64,000 nucleotides of DNA from Streptomyces albiflavescens (GTDB lineage Bacteria > Actinomycetota > Actinomycetes > Streptomycetales > Streptomycetaceae): the NCBI RefSeq assembly GCF_014645835.1, contig NZ_BMMM01000004.1:341884-405883 (forward strand), given 5' to 3'. A program made the translations under genes and the position numbers. This document shows, piece after piece, positions 34,741-44,652 of the stretch. Numbering within the stretch: position 1 is the first letter of the stretch; each line of letters opens with the position of its first letter. The notes under the pieces were generated by a model. It was not told the origin of the DNA and made no database searches. It saw only the letters and a program-made list of their open reading frames with translations.

Positions 34741-35462
34741 CGTCCGTTGAAGGCGTCCGCAAGAGCCTGGGATTGGCCTGGCGTGATACCGAGGGCGAGC
34801 GGTATCCGGCGGGGGCTGTTGGACGACGAACACACGGCGATCGGGTTGTCAGTAGTCACGGTCCAGCGGGGTTCACCATCTGGCTCCTGCTCGCCCAGCA
34901 GAGCTGTAGCCAACTCGTCGGCTGCATCCGAACGTATGCCACAGCGGGACAGCGCTTGCGCCACCATGGGGCGCGCTTCGCTGGGCATGTCGGCATCGCC
35001 AAGCATCGGAAGCAGGAGCAGAAGACGCTGTGACCCGTCGGTCAGGCCCTCACGCTTGTCCTGTGCGGCCTCAGCGAGAACGGTGAGCTCCGTCCAGGAC
35101 AGTCCGGGGCTGGCCTCGTCAGCGCCGTACTGACCGAGGTAACCGAGTCGTCCCCACTCGGGGTGGCGGACGAAGAAGTCGACGTTGTTCAAGTCTTCGA
35201 AGTTGGCATACACGACGTAGGCGGTATGTCCACCGTCGAAAGGGACGCGCAGCACAGGCCAGGGCTCTTCAGGGTTACCGAGGCGCTCCACCATCTCCTC
35301 GTAGGCCGACGTGCCCACCCCGTAGCGTTCTGGATCCTCGCTCGGATCCCCCACGGTCAACAGGAGATGGGCGAGCCAGAACGCGGGTTCCCGCGCGAGA
35401 TCCTCGCCCGCTACCAGCGCGCAGTCCTCCACGTACTCCGGGATGTGCACCGTAACAGCCAT
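34734..35462 (-). CDS. Uncharacterised protein, unknown family
   Basis: 242 residues, soluble, acidic, no signal or membrane helix. The central part (VLRVPFDGGHTAYVVYANFE then VDFFVRHPEWGRLGYLGQ) is beta-rich, and the second half is helical (LSWTELTVLAEAAQ and after). The overall look is of actinobacterial SUKH-like or immunity-type proteins, but I do not recognise it. Its 3' end runs into the right edge of att scar 2, so the C-terminus may have been created by the integration event. Confidence 0.6.
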   Translation of the reverse strand: MAVTVHIPEYVEDCALVAGEDLAREPAFWLAHLLLTVGDPSEDPERYGVGTSAYEEMVERLGNPEEPWPVLRVPFDGGHTAYVVYANFEDLNNVDFFVRHPEWGRLGYLGQYGADEASPGLSWTELTVLAEAAQDKREGLTDGSQRLLLLLPMLGDADMPSEARPMVAQALSRCGIRSDAADELATALLGEQEPDGEPRWTVTTDNPIAVCSSSNSPRRIPLALGITPGQSQALADAFNGRR

Positions 35463-35780
35463 GCGCGGAGCGTACTCGGCTCGTCCGCGAGGGACTGGCG
35501 CACCGTCGCGCCGGACGTCGGGCCCGGCGGGAACGACACCGCTTCAAGTCCCGCATGCGTAAGTCGGCACCTCGCTGGTCCGCCAGTCCCCGGCGAAACA
35601 CCCGACCGTGATCGTGTTACGAGCTCTCAGGTTTCTATATAGCCTGATAAAAGTGATGTAGCGAATATAAAGGATATATGCTATTGTTAAGAATTAGATT
35701 ATTATTTGGGAAAGTATGTTGCGTTTGACGTCCAAAATTCGCACAACCCATTTTGGGCCAGCCCCTGAGGGGAGTGGGCA
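35463..35780. other. 318-base divergent intergenic region with a very AT-rich core
   Basis: By my count 35641-35700 is about 28 percent GC, in a genome around 70 percent. It includes TATAAAGG, GATATATG and TTGTTAAGAATTAG. It should hold the promoter of the sugar-phosphate cassette and possibly of the gene at 35462, or mark an insertion junction. Confidence 0.65.
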
Positions 35781-36554
35781 GTGGCGCAGGCAAGTCTGGA
35801 CAAGACGGCCCACATGCTGGGGGTCGACATCGGCGGGACCGGTATCAAGGGAGCGCCGGTCGACCTCGAGCTCGGCAGCCTCACCGGTGAGCGGGTCCGG
35901 ATCCCGACCCCGCATCCGGCGACCCCGGAGGCAGTCGCGGACGTGGTCGTGCAGGTGCTCTCCCGGATCGGCGTCCCAGGACCGGTCGGACTGACGCTCC
36001 CGGCCGTCATCCGCGGCGGCAAAGTCCAGACGACGGCCAATATCGATCCGGCCTGGATGGAGACGGACGCGGCACAGCTCTTCGCACGAGCGACCGGCCG
36101 CGACGTGCGGGTAGTGAACGACGCCGACGCGGCCGGGATCGCCGAGATGCGCTTCGGCGCAGGCAAGGGACGCAAGGGCGTCGTCGTGATGGTGACGCTC
36201 GGCACCGGTATCGGCAGCGCCATCTTCTCCGACGGGTTCCTGGTGCCCAACAGTGAGCTGGGGCACCTGCCGCTGCACCACCAGGATGCCGAGGACTGGG
36301 CCGCGGAGTCGGTGCGTGAGCACGACGACCTGTCCTGGAAGAAATGGGCGCACCGTCTGGAGACGTATCTCGAGCTCGTCCAGCGGCTGCTGTGGCCCGA
36401 CCTGATTGTCATCGGCGGCGGCGTCAGCAAGAAGGCCGACAAGTTCCTGCCGCACATCCAGCTCAGGACCGAAATCGTGCCGGCGCAGCTGTTGAACGAT
36501 GCGGGCATTGTCGGCGCGGCGCTCTTCGCCCCGGCCGGGAAAGCTCAACCCTAG
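35781..36554 (+). CDS. ppgK: Polyphosphate glucokinase (ROK family)
   Basis: 257 residues. The phosphate-binding motif GVDIGGTGIKGAPVD is at residue 14, the catalytic Asp lies in VVNDADAAGIAEMRFGAGKG, and LGTGIGSAIFSDG plus NSELGHLPLHH complete the ROK fold. This type phosphorylates glucose using polyphosphate (and often ATP) to glucose 6-phosphate. GTG 35781 has AGGGGAG six bases upstream. As first gene of the cassette it would feed the pgi/zwf/gnd enzymes downstream. Confidence 0.9.
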   Translation: MAQASLDKTAHMLGVDIGGTGIKGAPVDLELGSLTGERVRIPTPHPATPEAVADVVVQVLSRIGVPGPVGLTLPAVIRGGKVQTTANIDPAWMETDAAQLFARATGRDVRVVNDADAAGIAEMRFGAGKGRKGVVVMVTLGTGIGSAIFSDGFLVPNSELGHLPLHHQDAEDWAAESVREHDDLSWKKWAHRLETYLELVQRLLWPDLIVIGGGVSKKADKFLPHIQLRTEIVPAQLLNDAGIVGAALFAPAGKAQP

Positions 36555-36605
36555 TCTGCCGCGCTCGATATGAGCGCAGGGGCAGCACCTTCAGGGAGGC
36601 TCGCA

Positions 36606-38672
36606 TTGAGCAACAACGACCTGGAAACCCTTTCCGTCAACACGATCCGCACGCTGTGCATGGACGCCATCCAGGCGGCCAACTCCGGCCATCCGGGGAC
36701 ACCGATGGGAATCGCCCCGGTCGCGTACACGCTCTGGCAACGCTTCCTGCGCTTCGACCCGGCCGACCCGATCTGGCCCAACCGCGACCGCTTCGTGCTG
36801 TCGGAAGGACACGCCTCCGCGTTGCTCTGGTCGCTGTTACACCTCACCGGCGTGCAGGCTGTCGACCCCGACTACGAGGTCCTCGGCCGACCCGCCGTGA
36901 CCCTCGACGACCTCAGGACGTTCCGCCAGCTCGGCTCGCGCTGCCCCGGGCACCCGGAGTACCGGTGGACCAGCGGCGTGGAGACCACGACCGGCCCGCT
37001 CGGCCAGGGCGTTGCGACCTCGGTCGGGATGGCGATCGCCGGGCAGTGGCTCGCCGCCCGGTACAACCGCGACGACTTCACCGTCTTCGACTTCGACGTG
37101 TACGCGATGGCCGGCGACGGCTGCATGATGGAGGGGGTCTCCTCGGAGGCTGCCTCGCTCGCGGCCCACCAGCGGCTGTCGAACCTCTGCTGGATCTACG
37201 ACTCCAACCGGGTGACGATCGAGGGCCACACCGACATCGCGTTCACCGAGGACGTGGCGGCCCGGTTCATCGGCTACGGCTGGAACGTCACCACCGTGGC
37301 CGACGCCAACGACCTCGAGGCCGTGGCCCGCGCGCTGCACACCTTCAAGTCCGAGAACGAGCGCCCGACGCTCATCGTGGTGCACAGCCACATCGGCTAC
37401 GGGTCACCGGTCGAGGACACCCCGAAGGCGCACGGCGCGCCGTTCGGCGTGGAGGGCGTCAAGTCGACCAAGCGATTCCTCGGGATGCCGGAGGACAAGG
37501 ACTTCTTCGTTCCCGACGGCGTCTACGAGCACTTCGCCGCAGGAGTCGGCGCGCGCGGTCGCGAAGCCCGGACGAGCTGGGAGGCTCGAATCGAGGCCTA
37601 CCGAACCATCCATCCCGAGCTCGCCGACGAGCTGGGGCGTATCCAGCGACGTGACCTGCCGGAGGGATGGGAGTCGGCGCTGCCGACCTTCCCGGCCGAC
37701 GCCAAAGGCATCGCCGGCCGTGACTCCAGCGGCCAGGTGCTCAACGCGCTTGCCCAAGCCGTGCCGTGGGTGCTTGGCGGGTCGGCGGACCTTTCCCCGT
37801 CGACCAAGACCAACCTCATGTTCTCCGGCGCCGGCGACTTCCAGGCCGATGACCGCTCGGGGCGCAACCTCCACTTCGGGATCCGCGAGCACGCCGCCAC
37901 CGCGATCACGAACGGGATGGCGCTGACCAAGCTGCGCTCGTACTGGTCGGGGTTCCTGATCTTCTCGGACTACGCACGCGGCGCGATCCGGCTTTCAGCG
38001 CTGATGGAGATCCCGGTCGTGCACATCTTCACCCACGACTCGATCGGGGTCGGCGAGGACGGTCCCACCCACCAGCCGGTCGAGCAGCTCGCGTCGCTGC
38101 GCGCGATGCCGGGGCTGCTGGTGTTCCGCCCGGCCGACGCGAACGAGGTCGTCGAGACCTGGCGGGTCGTCGCCGCGCTCAGGCACGAGCCGGCGGTGCT
38201 GGTCCTTTCCCGTCAGGCACTGCCGACCCTCGACCGCTCCGAGATGGGGGCCGCATCCGGGGTGGCCAGGGGAGCCTATGTCCTGGTCGACGCGGTGGAC
38301 GGCAAGCCCGACGTCATCCTGCTCGCCACCGGGTCGGAGGTGCAACTCGCGCTCGCGGCCCGTGACGAGCTCGCTGCCGAGGGCCTCGCGGCTCGCGTGG
38401 TCAGCATGCCCTGCTGGGAATTGTTCGACCGCCAGCCCAAGGAATACCGCGACTCGGTCATCCCGCCCGGGGTCAGGGCCCGGGTCGCCATCGAGCAGGC
38501 GGCGACTCTCGGCTGGGACCGTTACGTCGGCGACGGCGGCGCGGTCGTCGGCATGCACACGTTCGGGGCATCGGCGCCGCTCAAGATGCTGCTGACCAAA
38601 TTCGGCTTCACTCCCGAGAAGGTCACCCAGGTTGCCCGCGAGTGCGTGGCCGCCGGTAGGGAGCAGGCGTGA
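36606..38672 (+). CDS. tkt: Transketolase
   Basis: 688 residues from TTG 36606, which has AGGGAGG seven bases upstream (an ATG at 36570 lacks one). Thiamine-diphosphate motif [14 protein letters not shown]-terminal [11 protein letters not shown], catalytic His in HIGYGSP, and [14 protein letters not shown] are all present. It moves two-carbon units among C3-C7 sugar phosphates. Codon 78 is TTA (36837-36839), placing expression under the bldA tRNA in Streptomyces. Its stop overlaps the transaldolase start by 4 nt (GTGA). Confidence 0.95.
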   Translation: MSNNDLETLSVNTIRTLCMDAIQAANSGHPGTPMGIAPVAYTLWQRFLRFDPADPIWPNRDRFVLSEGHASALLWSLLHLTGVQAVDPDYEVLGRPAVTLDDLRTFRQLGSRCPGHPEYRWTSGVETTTGPLGQGVATSVGMAIAGQWLAARYNRDDFTVFDFDVYAMAGDGCMMEGVSSEAASLAAHQRLSNLCWIYDSNRVTIEGHTDIAFTEDVAARFIGYGWNVTTVADANDLEAVARALHTFKSENERPTLIVVHSHIGYGSPVEDTPKAHGAPFGVEGVKSTKRFLGMPEDKDFFVPDGVYEHFAAGVGARGREARTSWEARIEAYRTIHPELADELGRIQRRDLPEGWESALPTFPADAKGIAGRDSSGQVLNALAQAVPWVLGGSADLSPSTKTNLMFSGAGDFQADDRSGRNLHFGIREHAATAITNGMALTKLRSYWSGFLIFSDYARGAIRLSALMEIPVVHIFTHDSIGVGEDGPTHQPVEQLASLRAMPGLLVFRPADANEVVETWRVVAALRHEPAVLVLSRQALPTLDRSEMGAASGVARGAYVLVDAVDGKPDVILLATGSEVQLALAARDELAAEGLAARVVSMPCWELFDRQPKEYRDSVIPPGVRARVAIEQAATLGWDRYVGDGGAVVGMHTFGASAPLKMLLTKFGFTPEKVTQVARECVAAGREQA

Positions 38673-39742
38673 ACGTAACCCAGGCGCTCCATGAGCAGGG
38701 ACAGAGCATCTGGCTGGACAACATCACCCGTTCGATGCTCGATACGGGCCAGATCCAGCACTACATCGACCAGTACTCGGTGACAGGGCTCACCTCCAAC
38801 CCCTCGATCTTCGACAAGGCGATCGGCTCCGGTGACTACGACGACGCGATCCGCGCGAAGGCGGCGGGCGGGCGCAAGGGCGAGGAGCTGTTCTTCGAGC
38901 TGGCCATCGAGGACCTGCAGCGGGCCGCCGACCTGTTCCTGCCCATCCACGAACGCACCGACGGCGTCGACGGCTGGGTCTCGCTGGAGGTCTCGCCCCT
39001 GCTCGCCCACGACACGCAGCGAACGGTGGCGGCCGCCAAGGCGCTGCACGCCAGGGCCGACCGGCGCAACCTCTTCATCAAGATCCCCGGCACGCCCGAG
39101 GGGCTGCCGGCGATCGAGGAGGCCATCGCCTCGGGCGTTCCGGTGAACGTGACGCTGCTGTTCTCGGCAGACCACTACCGGGCCGCGGCTGACGCCTACC
39201 TGCGTGGCGTCGAGCGCCGGGTGCAGGCCGGCCACGACCCCGCTGTCGGCTCGGTCGCGTCGGTGTTCATGTCACGCTGGGACGTGGCGGTCAAGGACAC
39301 CGCACCGGTCGGCCTCACCGACACCCTCGCCCTCGCCGTCGGCCTCGACGTGTACCGGACGTACCGCGAAGTGATGGGCTCGCAGCGCTTCCAGCGGCTG
39401 GAGAATGGCGGCGCGCGAATGCAGCGGCTGCTCTGGGCCAGCACGAGGACGAAGGACCCGGCCGCCTCCGACACGCTTTACGTCCACGGTCTGGCCGCGC
39501 CCTTCACGGTCAACACGATGCCCGACGACACCCTGAAAGCCTTCTTCGACCATGGCGAGATCGGAGAGACGCTGCCGTCGGACGGGGGCGAATCCGAGGC
39601 AACGCTGGCCCGCTTCGCGAGCGCGGGCGTCGACCTCAGGGCGCTTGCCGCCCAGTTGCAGAGCGAAGGCGCCACGTCCTTTGTCGCGGCCTGGAACGAC
39701 CTCATGGAGCGAATCGACGTGCAGAGCGAGGCCGTGGCCTGA
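38669..39742 (+). CDS. tal: Transaldolase
   Basis: 357 residues, the actinobacterial class. VTGLTSNPSIFDKAI near residue 40, the Schiff-base Lys in LFIKIPGTPEGLPAIEEAI, and NVTLLFSADHY and SVASVFMSRWD are all recognisable. It transfers dihydroxyacetone units between sedoheptulose 7-phosphate and glyceraldehyde 3-phosphate. GTG 38669 overlaps the tkt stop, so the pair is co-translated. Confidence 0.95.
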   Translation: MNVTQALHEQGQSIWLDNITRSMLDTGQIQHYIDQYSVTGLTSNPSIFDKAIGSGDYDDAIRAKAAGGRKGEELFFELAIEDLQRAADLFLPIHERTDGVDGWVSLEVSPLLAHDTQRTVAAAKALHARADRRNLFIKIPGTPEGLPAIEEAIASGVPVNVTLLFSADHYRAAADAYLRGVERRVQAGHDPAVGSVASVFMSRWDVAVKDTAPVGLTDTLALAVGLDVYRTYREVMGSQRFQRLENGGARMQRLLWASTRTKDPAASDTLYVHGLAAPFTVNTMPDDTLKAFFDHGEIGETLPSDGGESEATLARFASAGVDLRALAAQLQSEGATSFVAAWNDLMERIDVQSEAVA

Positions 39743-39787
39743 CCTCGGCGCCGAGCGGCCGGACTGAACCCATCAGAGGAGCGAGCC

Positions 39788-41416
39788 ATGCCATCGACCG
39801 CACTGCGCGAGCGTCCTGCGTGGAAGGCGCTCGCGGGCCATCACTCCGAGATCGCCGGGCGCCACCTGCGCGAGCTGTTCGCCGCCGATCCGGGACGCGG
39901 CGAGCGGATGACGGCCGAGGCCACCGGCCTGTACCTGGACTATTCGAAGAACCGGATCACCGACGAGACCTTAAGGCTGCTGCTCCAGCTCGCCGAGGAA
40001 TCGGGACTGCGCGAGCACATCGACCGGATGTTCGCCGGCGATCGGATCAACGTCTCGGAGCACCGGCCGGTGCTGCACGTGGCGCTGCGGACGCCGAAGG
40101 AGTCCTCGCTCGTCGTCGGCGGAGTGGACGTCGTCGCGCAGGTGCACGAGGTGCTCGACCGGATGGAGGCATTCGCGGACCAGGTCCGCTCGGGCGCCTG
40201 GAAAGGCGCCACCGGCAAGCCGATCCGCAACATCATCAACGTCGGCATCGGTGGCTCCGACCTCGGACCCGTCATGGCCTACGAGGCGCTGCGCCATTAC
40301 AGCCGGCGCGATCTCACGTTCAGGTTCGTGTCCAACGTCGACTCGACGGACATCGTCGAGGCGACCCGTGATCTGGCCGCCGAAGAGACGCTGTTCATCA
40401 TCGCCTCGAAGACGTTCGGGACGCTGGAGACGATGACCAATGCCCGCTCCGCGCGTGAATGGGTCCTGGCGCAGCTCGGTGACGAGGCGGCGGTCGCCCG
40501 GCATTTCGTGGCGGTGTCCACGAACGCGCAACGGGTCACCGAGTTCGGCATCGACACCGCGAACATGTTCGGCTTCTGGGACTGGGTCGGCGGGCGCTAC
40601 TCGATGGACTCCGCGATCGGTCTCTCGACGATGCTCGCTGTCGGCCCCGACCATTACCGCGATCTCCTCGCCGGATTCCACGCGATGGACACGCACTTCC
40701 GCACCGCGCCGTTCGAACAGAACCTGCCGGTCCTGATGGGACTGCTCGCCGTCTGGTACGGCGACTTCTTCGGCGCCCAGACCGTCGGCGTGATGCCCTA
40801 CGACCAGTATCTGAAGCGCTTCCCGGCCTACCTGCAGCAGCTCACCATGGAGTCCAACGGCAAGCACGTGACGCTTGAGGGCGTGCCGGTGGACTACCAG
40901 ACCGGCGCGGTGTACTGGGGGGAGCCGGGGACCAATGGGCAGCACAGCTTCTACCAGCTGATCCACCAGGGCACCAAGCTGATCCCGGTGGACCTGATCG
41001 GCTTCGGCAAGTCGCTCAACCCGCTCGGCAGCCACCACGACATCCTCTCGTCGAACGTCTTCGCCCAGGCCCAGGCGCTCGGCTTCGGCAAGACCGAGGA
41101 CGAGGTGCGCGCCGAGGGGACGGCGCAGGACGTGGCGCCGCACCGGGTGATGGAGGGCAACCGCCCGACGAACGTGCTGCTGGCCGAGGTGCTCACCCCG
41201 TACCGGCTCGGCACGCTGGTCGCGCTCTACGAGCACAGCGTGTTCACCCAGGGGACGATCTGGGGGATCGACTCCTTCGACCAGTGGGGCGTCGAGCTCG
41301 GCAAGGTGCTTGCTGTCGCGATCATTCCGGAGCTCGAGAGCGCGACCGAGCCTGAGCTCGACCACGACTCGTCCACGAACGCGCTGATCCGGCACTACCG
41401 CACGCTCAAGGACTAG
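39788..41416 (+). CDS. pgi: Glucose-6-phosphate isomerase
   Basis: 542 residues, full length. [29 protein letters not shown], the catalytic His region [17 protein letters not shown] and DQWGVELGK are present. It interconverts fructose 6-phosphate and glucose 6-phosphate; in this cassette it would return tkt/tal products to zwf. AGAGGAGCG precedes ATG 39788. Codon 62 is TTA (39971-39973). It is likely a second pgi in the genome. Confidence 0.95.
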   Translation: MPSTALRERPAWKALAGHHSEIAGRHLRELFAADPGRGERMTAEATGLYLDYSKNRITDETLRLLLQLAEESGLREHIDRMFAGDRINVSEHRPVLHVALRTPKESSLVVGGVDVVAQVHEVLDRMEAFADQVRSGAWKGATGKPIRNIINVGIGGSDLGPVMAYEALRHYSRRDLTFRFVSNVDSTDIVEATRDLAAEETLFIIASKTFGTLETMTNARSAREWVLAQLGDEAAVARHFVAVSTNAQRVTEFGIDTANMFGFWDWVGGRYSMDSAIGLSTMLAVGPDHYRDLLAGFHAMDTHFRTAPFEQNLPVLMGLLAVWYGDFFGAQTVGVMPYDQYLKRFPAYLQQLTMESNGKHVTLEGVPVDYQTGAVYWGEPGTNGQHSFYQLIHQGTKLIPVDLIGFGKSLNPLGSHHDILSSNVFAQAQALGFGKTEDEVRAEGTAQDVAPHRVMEGNRPTNVLLAEVLTPYRLGTLVALYEHSVFTQGTIWGIDSFDQWGVELGKVLAVAIIPELESATEPELDHDSSTNALIRHYRTLKD

Positions 41417-41426
41417 GAGGCACCAC

Positions 41427-42458
41427 ATGGCGACAGACAAGCCCATGCAGCTCGGGATGATCGGGCTCGGCCGGATGGGGGCGAACCTGGTGCGTCGGCT
41501 GATGCGAGACGGCCACCATTGCGTCGTGTCCGACGTCAACGCGGCCGCCGTCGCCGAACTGGCCGGCGAGGGTGCGACGGGCGCAGACTCACTCCGGGAT
41601 TTCGTTGCGAAACTGGACAAGCCACGGGCTCTGTGGCTCATGCTTCCGGCTGCGATCGTCGACTCCATCCTCGACCAGCTCGAGCCGTTGCTGGAGCCCG
41701 GCGACATCCTCATCGACGGTGGCAATTCCTACTACCGCGACGACATCACGCGCGCCAAGCGTCTTGCCGACAAGTCGCTGCACTATGTCGACTGCGGGAC
41801 CAGTGGTGGGGTCTGGGGGCTGGAGCGCGGCTACTGCCTGATGATCGGCGGCGAGGATGAGGTCGTGGCCCATCTCGACCCGATCTTCAAGACGATCGCT
41901 CCCGGCGAGGGCAGCGCCGAGCCGACGCCGAGCCGGACCCGGACCGACGGCACCGCCCCGCTCGGGTACCTGCACTGCGGGCCGAACGGCGCCGGGCACT
42001 TCGTGAAGATGGTCCACAACGGGGTCGAGTACGGGATGATGGCCGCGATCGCCGAGGGCCTCGCCATCATCAAGCGCGCGGACGCCGGCACAAGCCGGCA
42101 AGAGGTCGACGCGGAGACGGCGCCGCTGCGCGATCCGTGGGCCTACCAGTACGACATCGACGTCGCCGAGGTGGCCGAGGTCTGGCGGCGCGGCTCGGTC
42201 GTCGGCTCGTGGCTGGTCGACCTGATCGCCGACGCCTTCGCCAGGTCGCCCTCCCTCGACGACTTCGCCGGGCGGGTCTCCGACTCCGGGGAAGGCCGCT
42301 GGACCGTCCTCGCCGCGGTGGACGAAGGCGTCCCGGTACCGGTCATCACCACCTCGCTCTACGAGCGCTTCGAGTCCACGCAGGCCGGCGAGTTCACCGA
42401 CAAGATCCTCTCGGCGATGCGCTCCGAGTTCGGCGGGCACGCCGAAAAGAAGGGCTGA
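41427..42458 (+). CDS. gnd: 6-phosphogluconate dehydrogenase, short (GndA-like) form
   Basis: 343 residues, the short decarboxylating type, against about 470 for the long form. The NAD(P)-binding motif GMIGLGRMGANLVRRLM opens the protein; DILIDGGNSYYRDD, CGTSGGVWG and the catalytic Lys/Asn region GAGHFVKMVHNGVEYGMM follow. It converts 6-phosphogluconate to ribulose 5-phosphate and CO2 with NAD(P)H. Short forms frequently prefer NAD. It starts 10 bases after the pgi stop, with AGGAGG upstream. Confidence 0.93.
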   Translation: MATDKPMQLGMIGLGRMGANLVRRLMRDGHHCVVSDVNAAAVAELAGEGATGADSLRDFVAKLDKPRALWLMLPAAIVDSILDQLEPLLEPGDILIDGGNSYYRDDITRAKRLADKSLHYVDCGTSGGVWGLERGYCLMIGGEDEVVAHLDPIFKTIAPGEGSAEPTPSRTRTDGTAPLGYLHCGPNGAGHFVKMVHNGVEYGMMAAIAEGLAIIKRADAGTSRQEVDAETAPLRDPWAYQYDIDVAEVAEVWRRGSVVGSWLVDLIADAFARSPSLDDFAGRVSDSGEGRWTVLAAVDEGVPVPVITTSLYERFESTQAGEFTDKILSAMRSEFGGHAEKKG

Positions 42459-42635
42459 CCGCTGTGCACCACGAACTCGAGGTCGTCGCCGCCCGGCCGG
42501 GTCGAGGCGGCGGCGTCGCTCGGCCTCGCGGACGCGGCGGCGGTCGGCCGGGGTCCTGCTCGCGTCGGCGCCCAGCGGTCGGCAGGACCATGATGCCCGA
42601 CCCTATTGCCGTGCCGGCTCCGTAAGGAGGATGAG
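42459..42635 (+). other. 177-base gap in the cassette, possible decayed gene
   Basis: A frame begins HHELEVVAARPG after the gnd stop and another reads RVEAAASLGLADAAAVG. In many actinobacteria a phosphogluconolactonase gene occurs near zwf, but nothing here is recognisable as one. It may be a remnant or only spacer. AAGGAGG at its end serves zwf. Confidence 0.3.
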
Positions 42636-44045
42636 GTGGCTTCGAACTCGTCGAACGTTCCCGCAGACGTGCTGGTCATCTTCGGGATCAGTGGCGACCT
42701 CGCTCGTAAGATGACGTTCCGCTCGCTCTATCGGCTTGAGCGGCGCAAGCTGCTGACCTGCCCGATCGTCGGTGTGGCGCGCGATGGCTGGTCCGACGAC
42801 GCGCTGCGTGACCACGCCCGCGCGGCGATCGAGGCAGCGGGCGAGCCGCTGGACGAAAGCGTCTTGGCCCGGTTCGCCGCCCGGCTCAGCTATGTGCAGG
42901 GCGATTACGCCGACCCCGAGACGTTCCATCGCCTCGCCCGGGCGGTCAACGGCATGCGGCACCCGGTCTTCTATCTGGAGATCCCGCCGTCGCTGTTCGC
43001 CCGGGTGGTCGAGGGCCTGGCAGGCGTCGGGCTGACCAAGGGCGCCCGGGTTGTCGTGGAGAAACCATTCGGGCATGACCTCGCGTCGGCGCGCGCCCTC
43101 AACGCCGAGCTGCGTCAGCTCCTCGATGAGGATCAGCTGCTGAGGATCGACCATTTCCTCGGCAAAGAGCCGGCGATGGACATCCAGTTCCTGCGGTTCG
43201 CCAACTCCGTGTTCGAGCCGGTGTGGAATCGCGACCACATCTCCTGCGTGCAGATCACCATGGCCGAGGACTTCGGGGTCGAGGACCGCGGCCATTTCTA
43301 CGACCCGGTCGGCGCGCTCCGCGACGTCGTGCAGAACCATCTGCTGCAGCTGCTCGCCCTGGTGGCGTCCGAGCCGCCGTCAGCCGCCGATGCGGACGCG
43401 CTCCGGGACCGCCGGGTTGATGTGTTCCGGGCGATCCCCGACGCCGACCCGGCCCACTACGTCCGCGGGCAGTACGAGGGGTACCTGCAGGTCCCCGGCG
43501 TGCGGCCGCGCTCGCGCACCGAGACCTTCGTCGGGTTGCGGCTGGAGGTCGAGAACTGGCGCTGGTCCGGGGTGCCGTTCTTCATCCGCGCCGGCAAGTC
43601 GCTCCCCGAGCGAGTGACCGAGATCCGGATCGTGTTCAAGCGCCCGCCGCGGCTTGCGTTCGCGGAGCGGTTCGTGCCCGAGCCCGACCAGTGGATCCTG
43701 CGGATCGATCCGAGCCCTGGTGTGAACTTCCGCATCCAGGCCAAGCAGCCGGGCAAACAGGACACGCAGCTGGTGGACCTCGACCTCCTCTTCGAGGCCG
43801 CGCTCGGTGAGGCACCCGAGCCGTACGAGCGCCTGCTCAGTGATGCAATGCAAGGCAACGCGAGCCTGTTCACCCGGGAGGACTCGGTGGAGGAGACGTG
43901 GCGAATCGTCCAGCCACTGCTGGAGGCGCCCAGCGACCCCGAGCGCTACCGGCAGGGGACCTGGGGACCGGCGGGAGCGAGCAAGCTCGTCGCCGGATAT
44001 CCGCGATGGCACGAACCATGGCTGCCGGCGAGGTCTCCCGACTGA
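42636..44045 (+). CDS. zwf: Glucose-6-phosphate 1-dehydrogenase
   Basis: 469 residues from GTG 42636, which has AAGGAGG five bases upstream. N-terminal Rossmann VIFGISGDLARKMTFRSLY, EKPFGHD, the catalytic signature RIDHFLGKEPAMDIQFLRF and the C-terminal dimer domain are complete. It oxidises glucose 6-phosphate to 6-phosphogluconolactone with NADP. It ends the cassette. No opcA-like activator gene follows, unlike the usual actinobacterial zwf-opcA arrangement. Confidence 0.95.
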   Translation: MASNSSNVPADVLVIFGISGDLARKMTFRSLYRLERRKLLTCPIVGVARDGWSDDALRDHARAAIEAAGEPLDESVLARFAARLSYVQGDYADPETFHRLARAVNGMRHPVFYLEIPPSLFARVVEGLAGVGLTKGARVVVEKPFGHDLASARALNAELRQLLDEDQLLRIDHFLGKEPAMDIQFLRFANSVFEPVWNRDHISCVQITMAEDFGVEDRGHFYDPVGALRDVVQNHLLQLLALVASEPPSAADADALRDRRVDVFRAIPDADPAHYVRGQYEGYLQVPGVRPRSRTETFVGLRLEVENWRWSGVPFFIRAGKSLPERVTEIRIVFKRPPRLAFAERFVPEPDQWILRIDPSPGVNFRIQAKQPGKQDTQLVDLDLLFEAALGEAPEPYERLLSDAMQGNASLFTREDSVEETWRIVQPLLEAPSDPERYRQGTWGPAGASKLVAGYPRWHEPWLPARSPD

Positions 44046-44451
44046 CACAGCCGTGCCTCGGACACTGACGCTCGTGGGCAGCAGCAGAGGGATAGAGGAG
44101 TCGGCCGGATCTTCTCCGCGGCGGTCAGGGCCGCGGCGTCTCGCTGCCGTGCCGCGTACGCCGGTCCTCTACCAGGTACGCCGCTGTCCAGCGTCGTCGA
44201 TGTCGACGTTGGATCTCAGGCGTTCGTCTCCCGGGCCATCGGACTCGCCGATACCGGTGCCGCTGTCACGCTGATTCTCTGACGGCATCCCGGCGCACCG
44301 TGCCACACGGTTTCCGTCGAAACGGCAATCCAAAAGAGCGGCGCTTACGTAACCAAAAGGCAGCCTACGTCTCTGGTCGGCTGGTTCCCGTGCAGCGGGG
44401 ATCTTGGATGCGAGACGTACTCCTCGAACGCGCGGGGCGACGCCCACGACC
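44046..44451. other. 406-base junction between the sugar cassette and the P450 genes
   Basis: No gene supported. It ends exactly where the ferredoxin coding sequence begins without its N-terminus, so a recombination junction probably lies here. Confidence 0.5.
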
Positions 44452-44652
44452 GTGAAAGGGTTTGCGCAGTGCGCGTTCCTGGCTCCGGAGGCGTTCCGGA
44501 TGCACGGTGAGGAAGCGCCCATGTACGACCCGAACCCCGATGACGCCCGGCGCGACCAGGTGCTGCGCGCCGCGGCGGCCTGCCCGGTCCAGGCGATCCT
44601 GGTCGACCAGCTGGAGGCGCGGCACGCACCGGCGAAGGCGTCGCCGTCATGA
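44452..44652 (+). pseudogene. N-terminally truncated [3Fe-4S] ferredoxin
   Basis: The frame reads KGFAQCAFLAPEAFRMHGEE and ends with AAAACPVQAILVDQLE, matching P450-associated 3Fe-4S ferredoxins. Such proteins begin with about ten residues and a first Cys in C-x5-C; here the residue before KGFAQC is Val (or the GTG start), so the first cluster Cys and N-terminus are missing. It overlaps the reductase-P450 start (ATGA). It may be non-functional unless a two-Cys variant folds. Confidence 0.7.

Noticed and set aside
42459..42635. Considered as a 6-phosphogluconolactonase remnant
   Set aside because: No recognisable phosphogluconolactonase motif; the similarity is only positional.
44185..44220. 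Sequence resembling the TTGATGTCGGCC motif of the att scars
   Set aside because: Similarity is partial and there is no tRNA-derived core near it, so it cannot be called a third attachment site.
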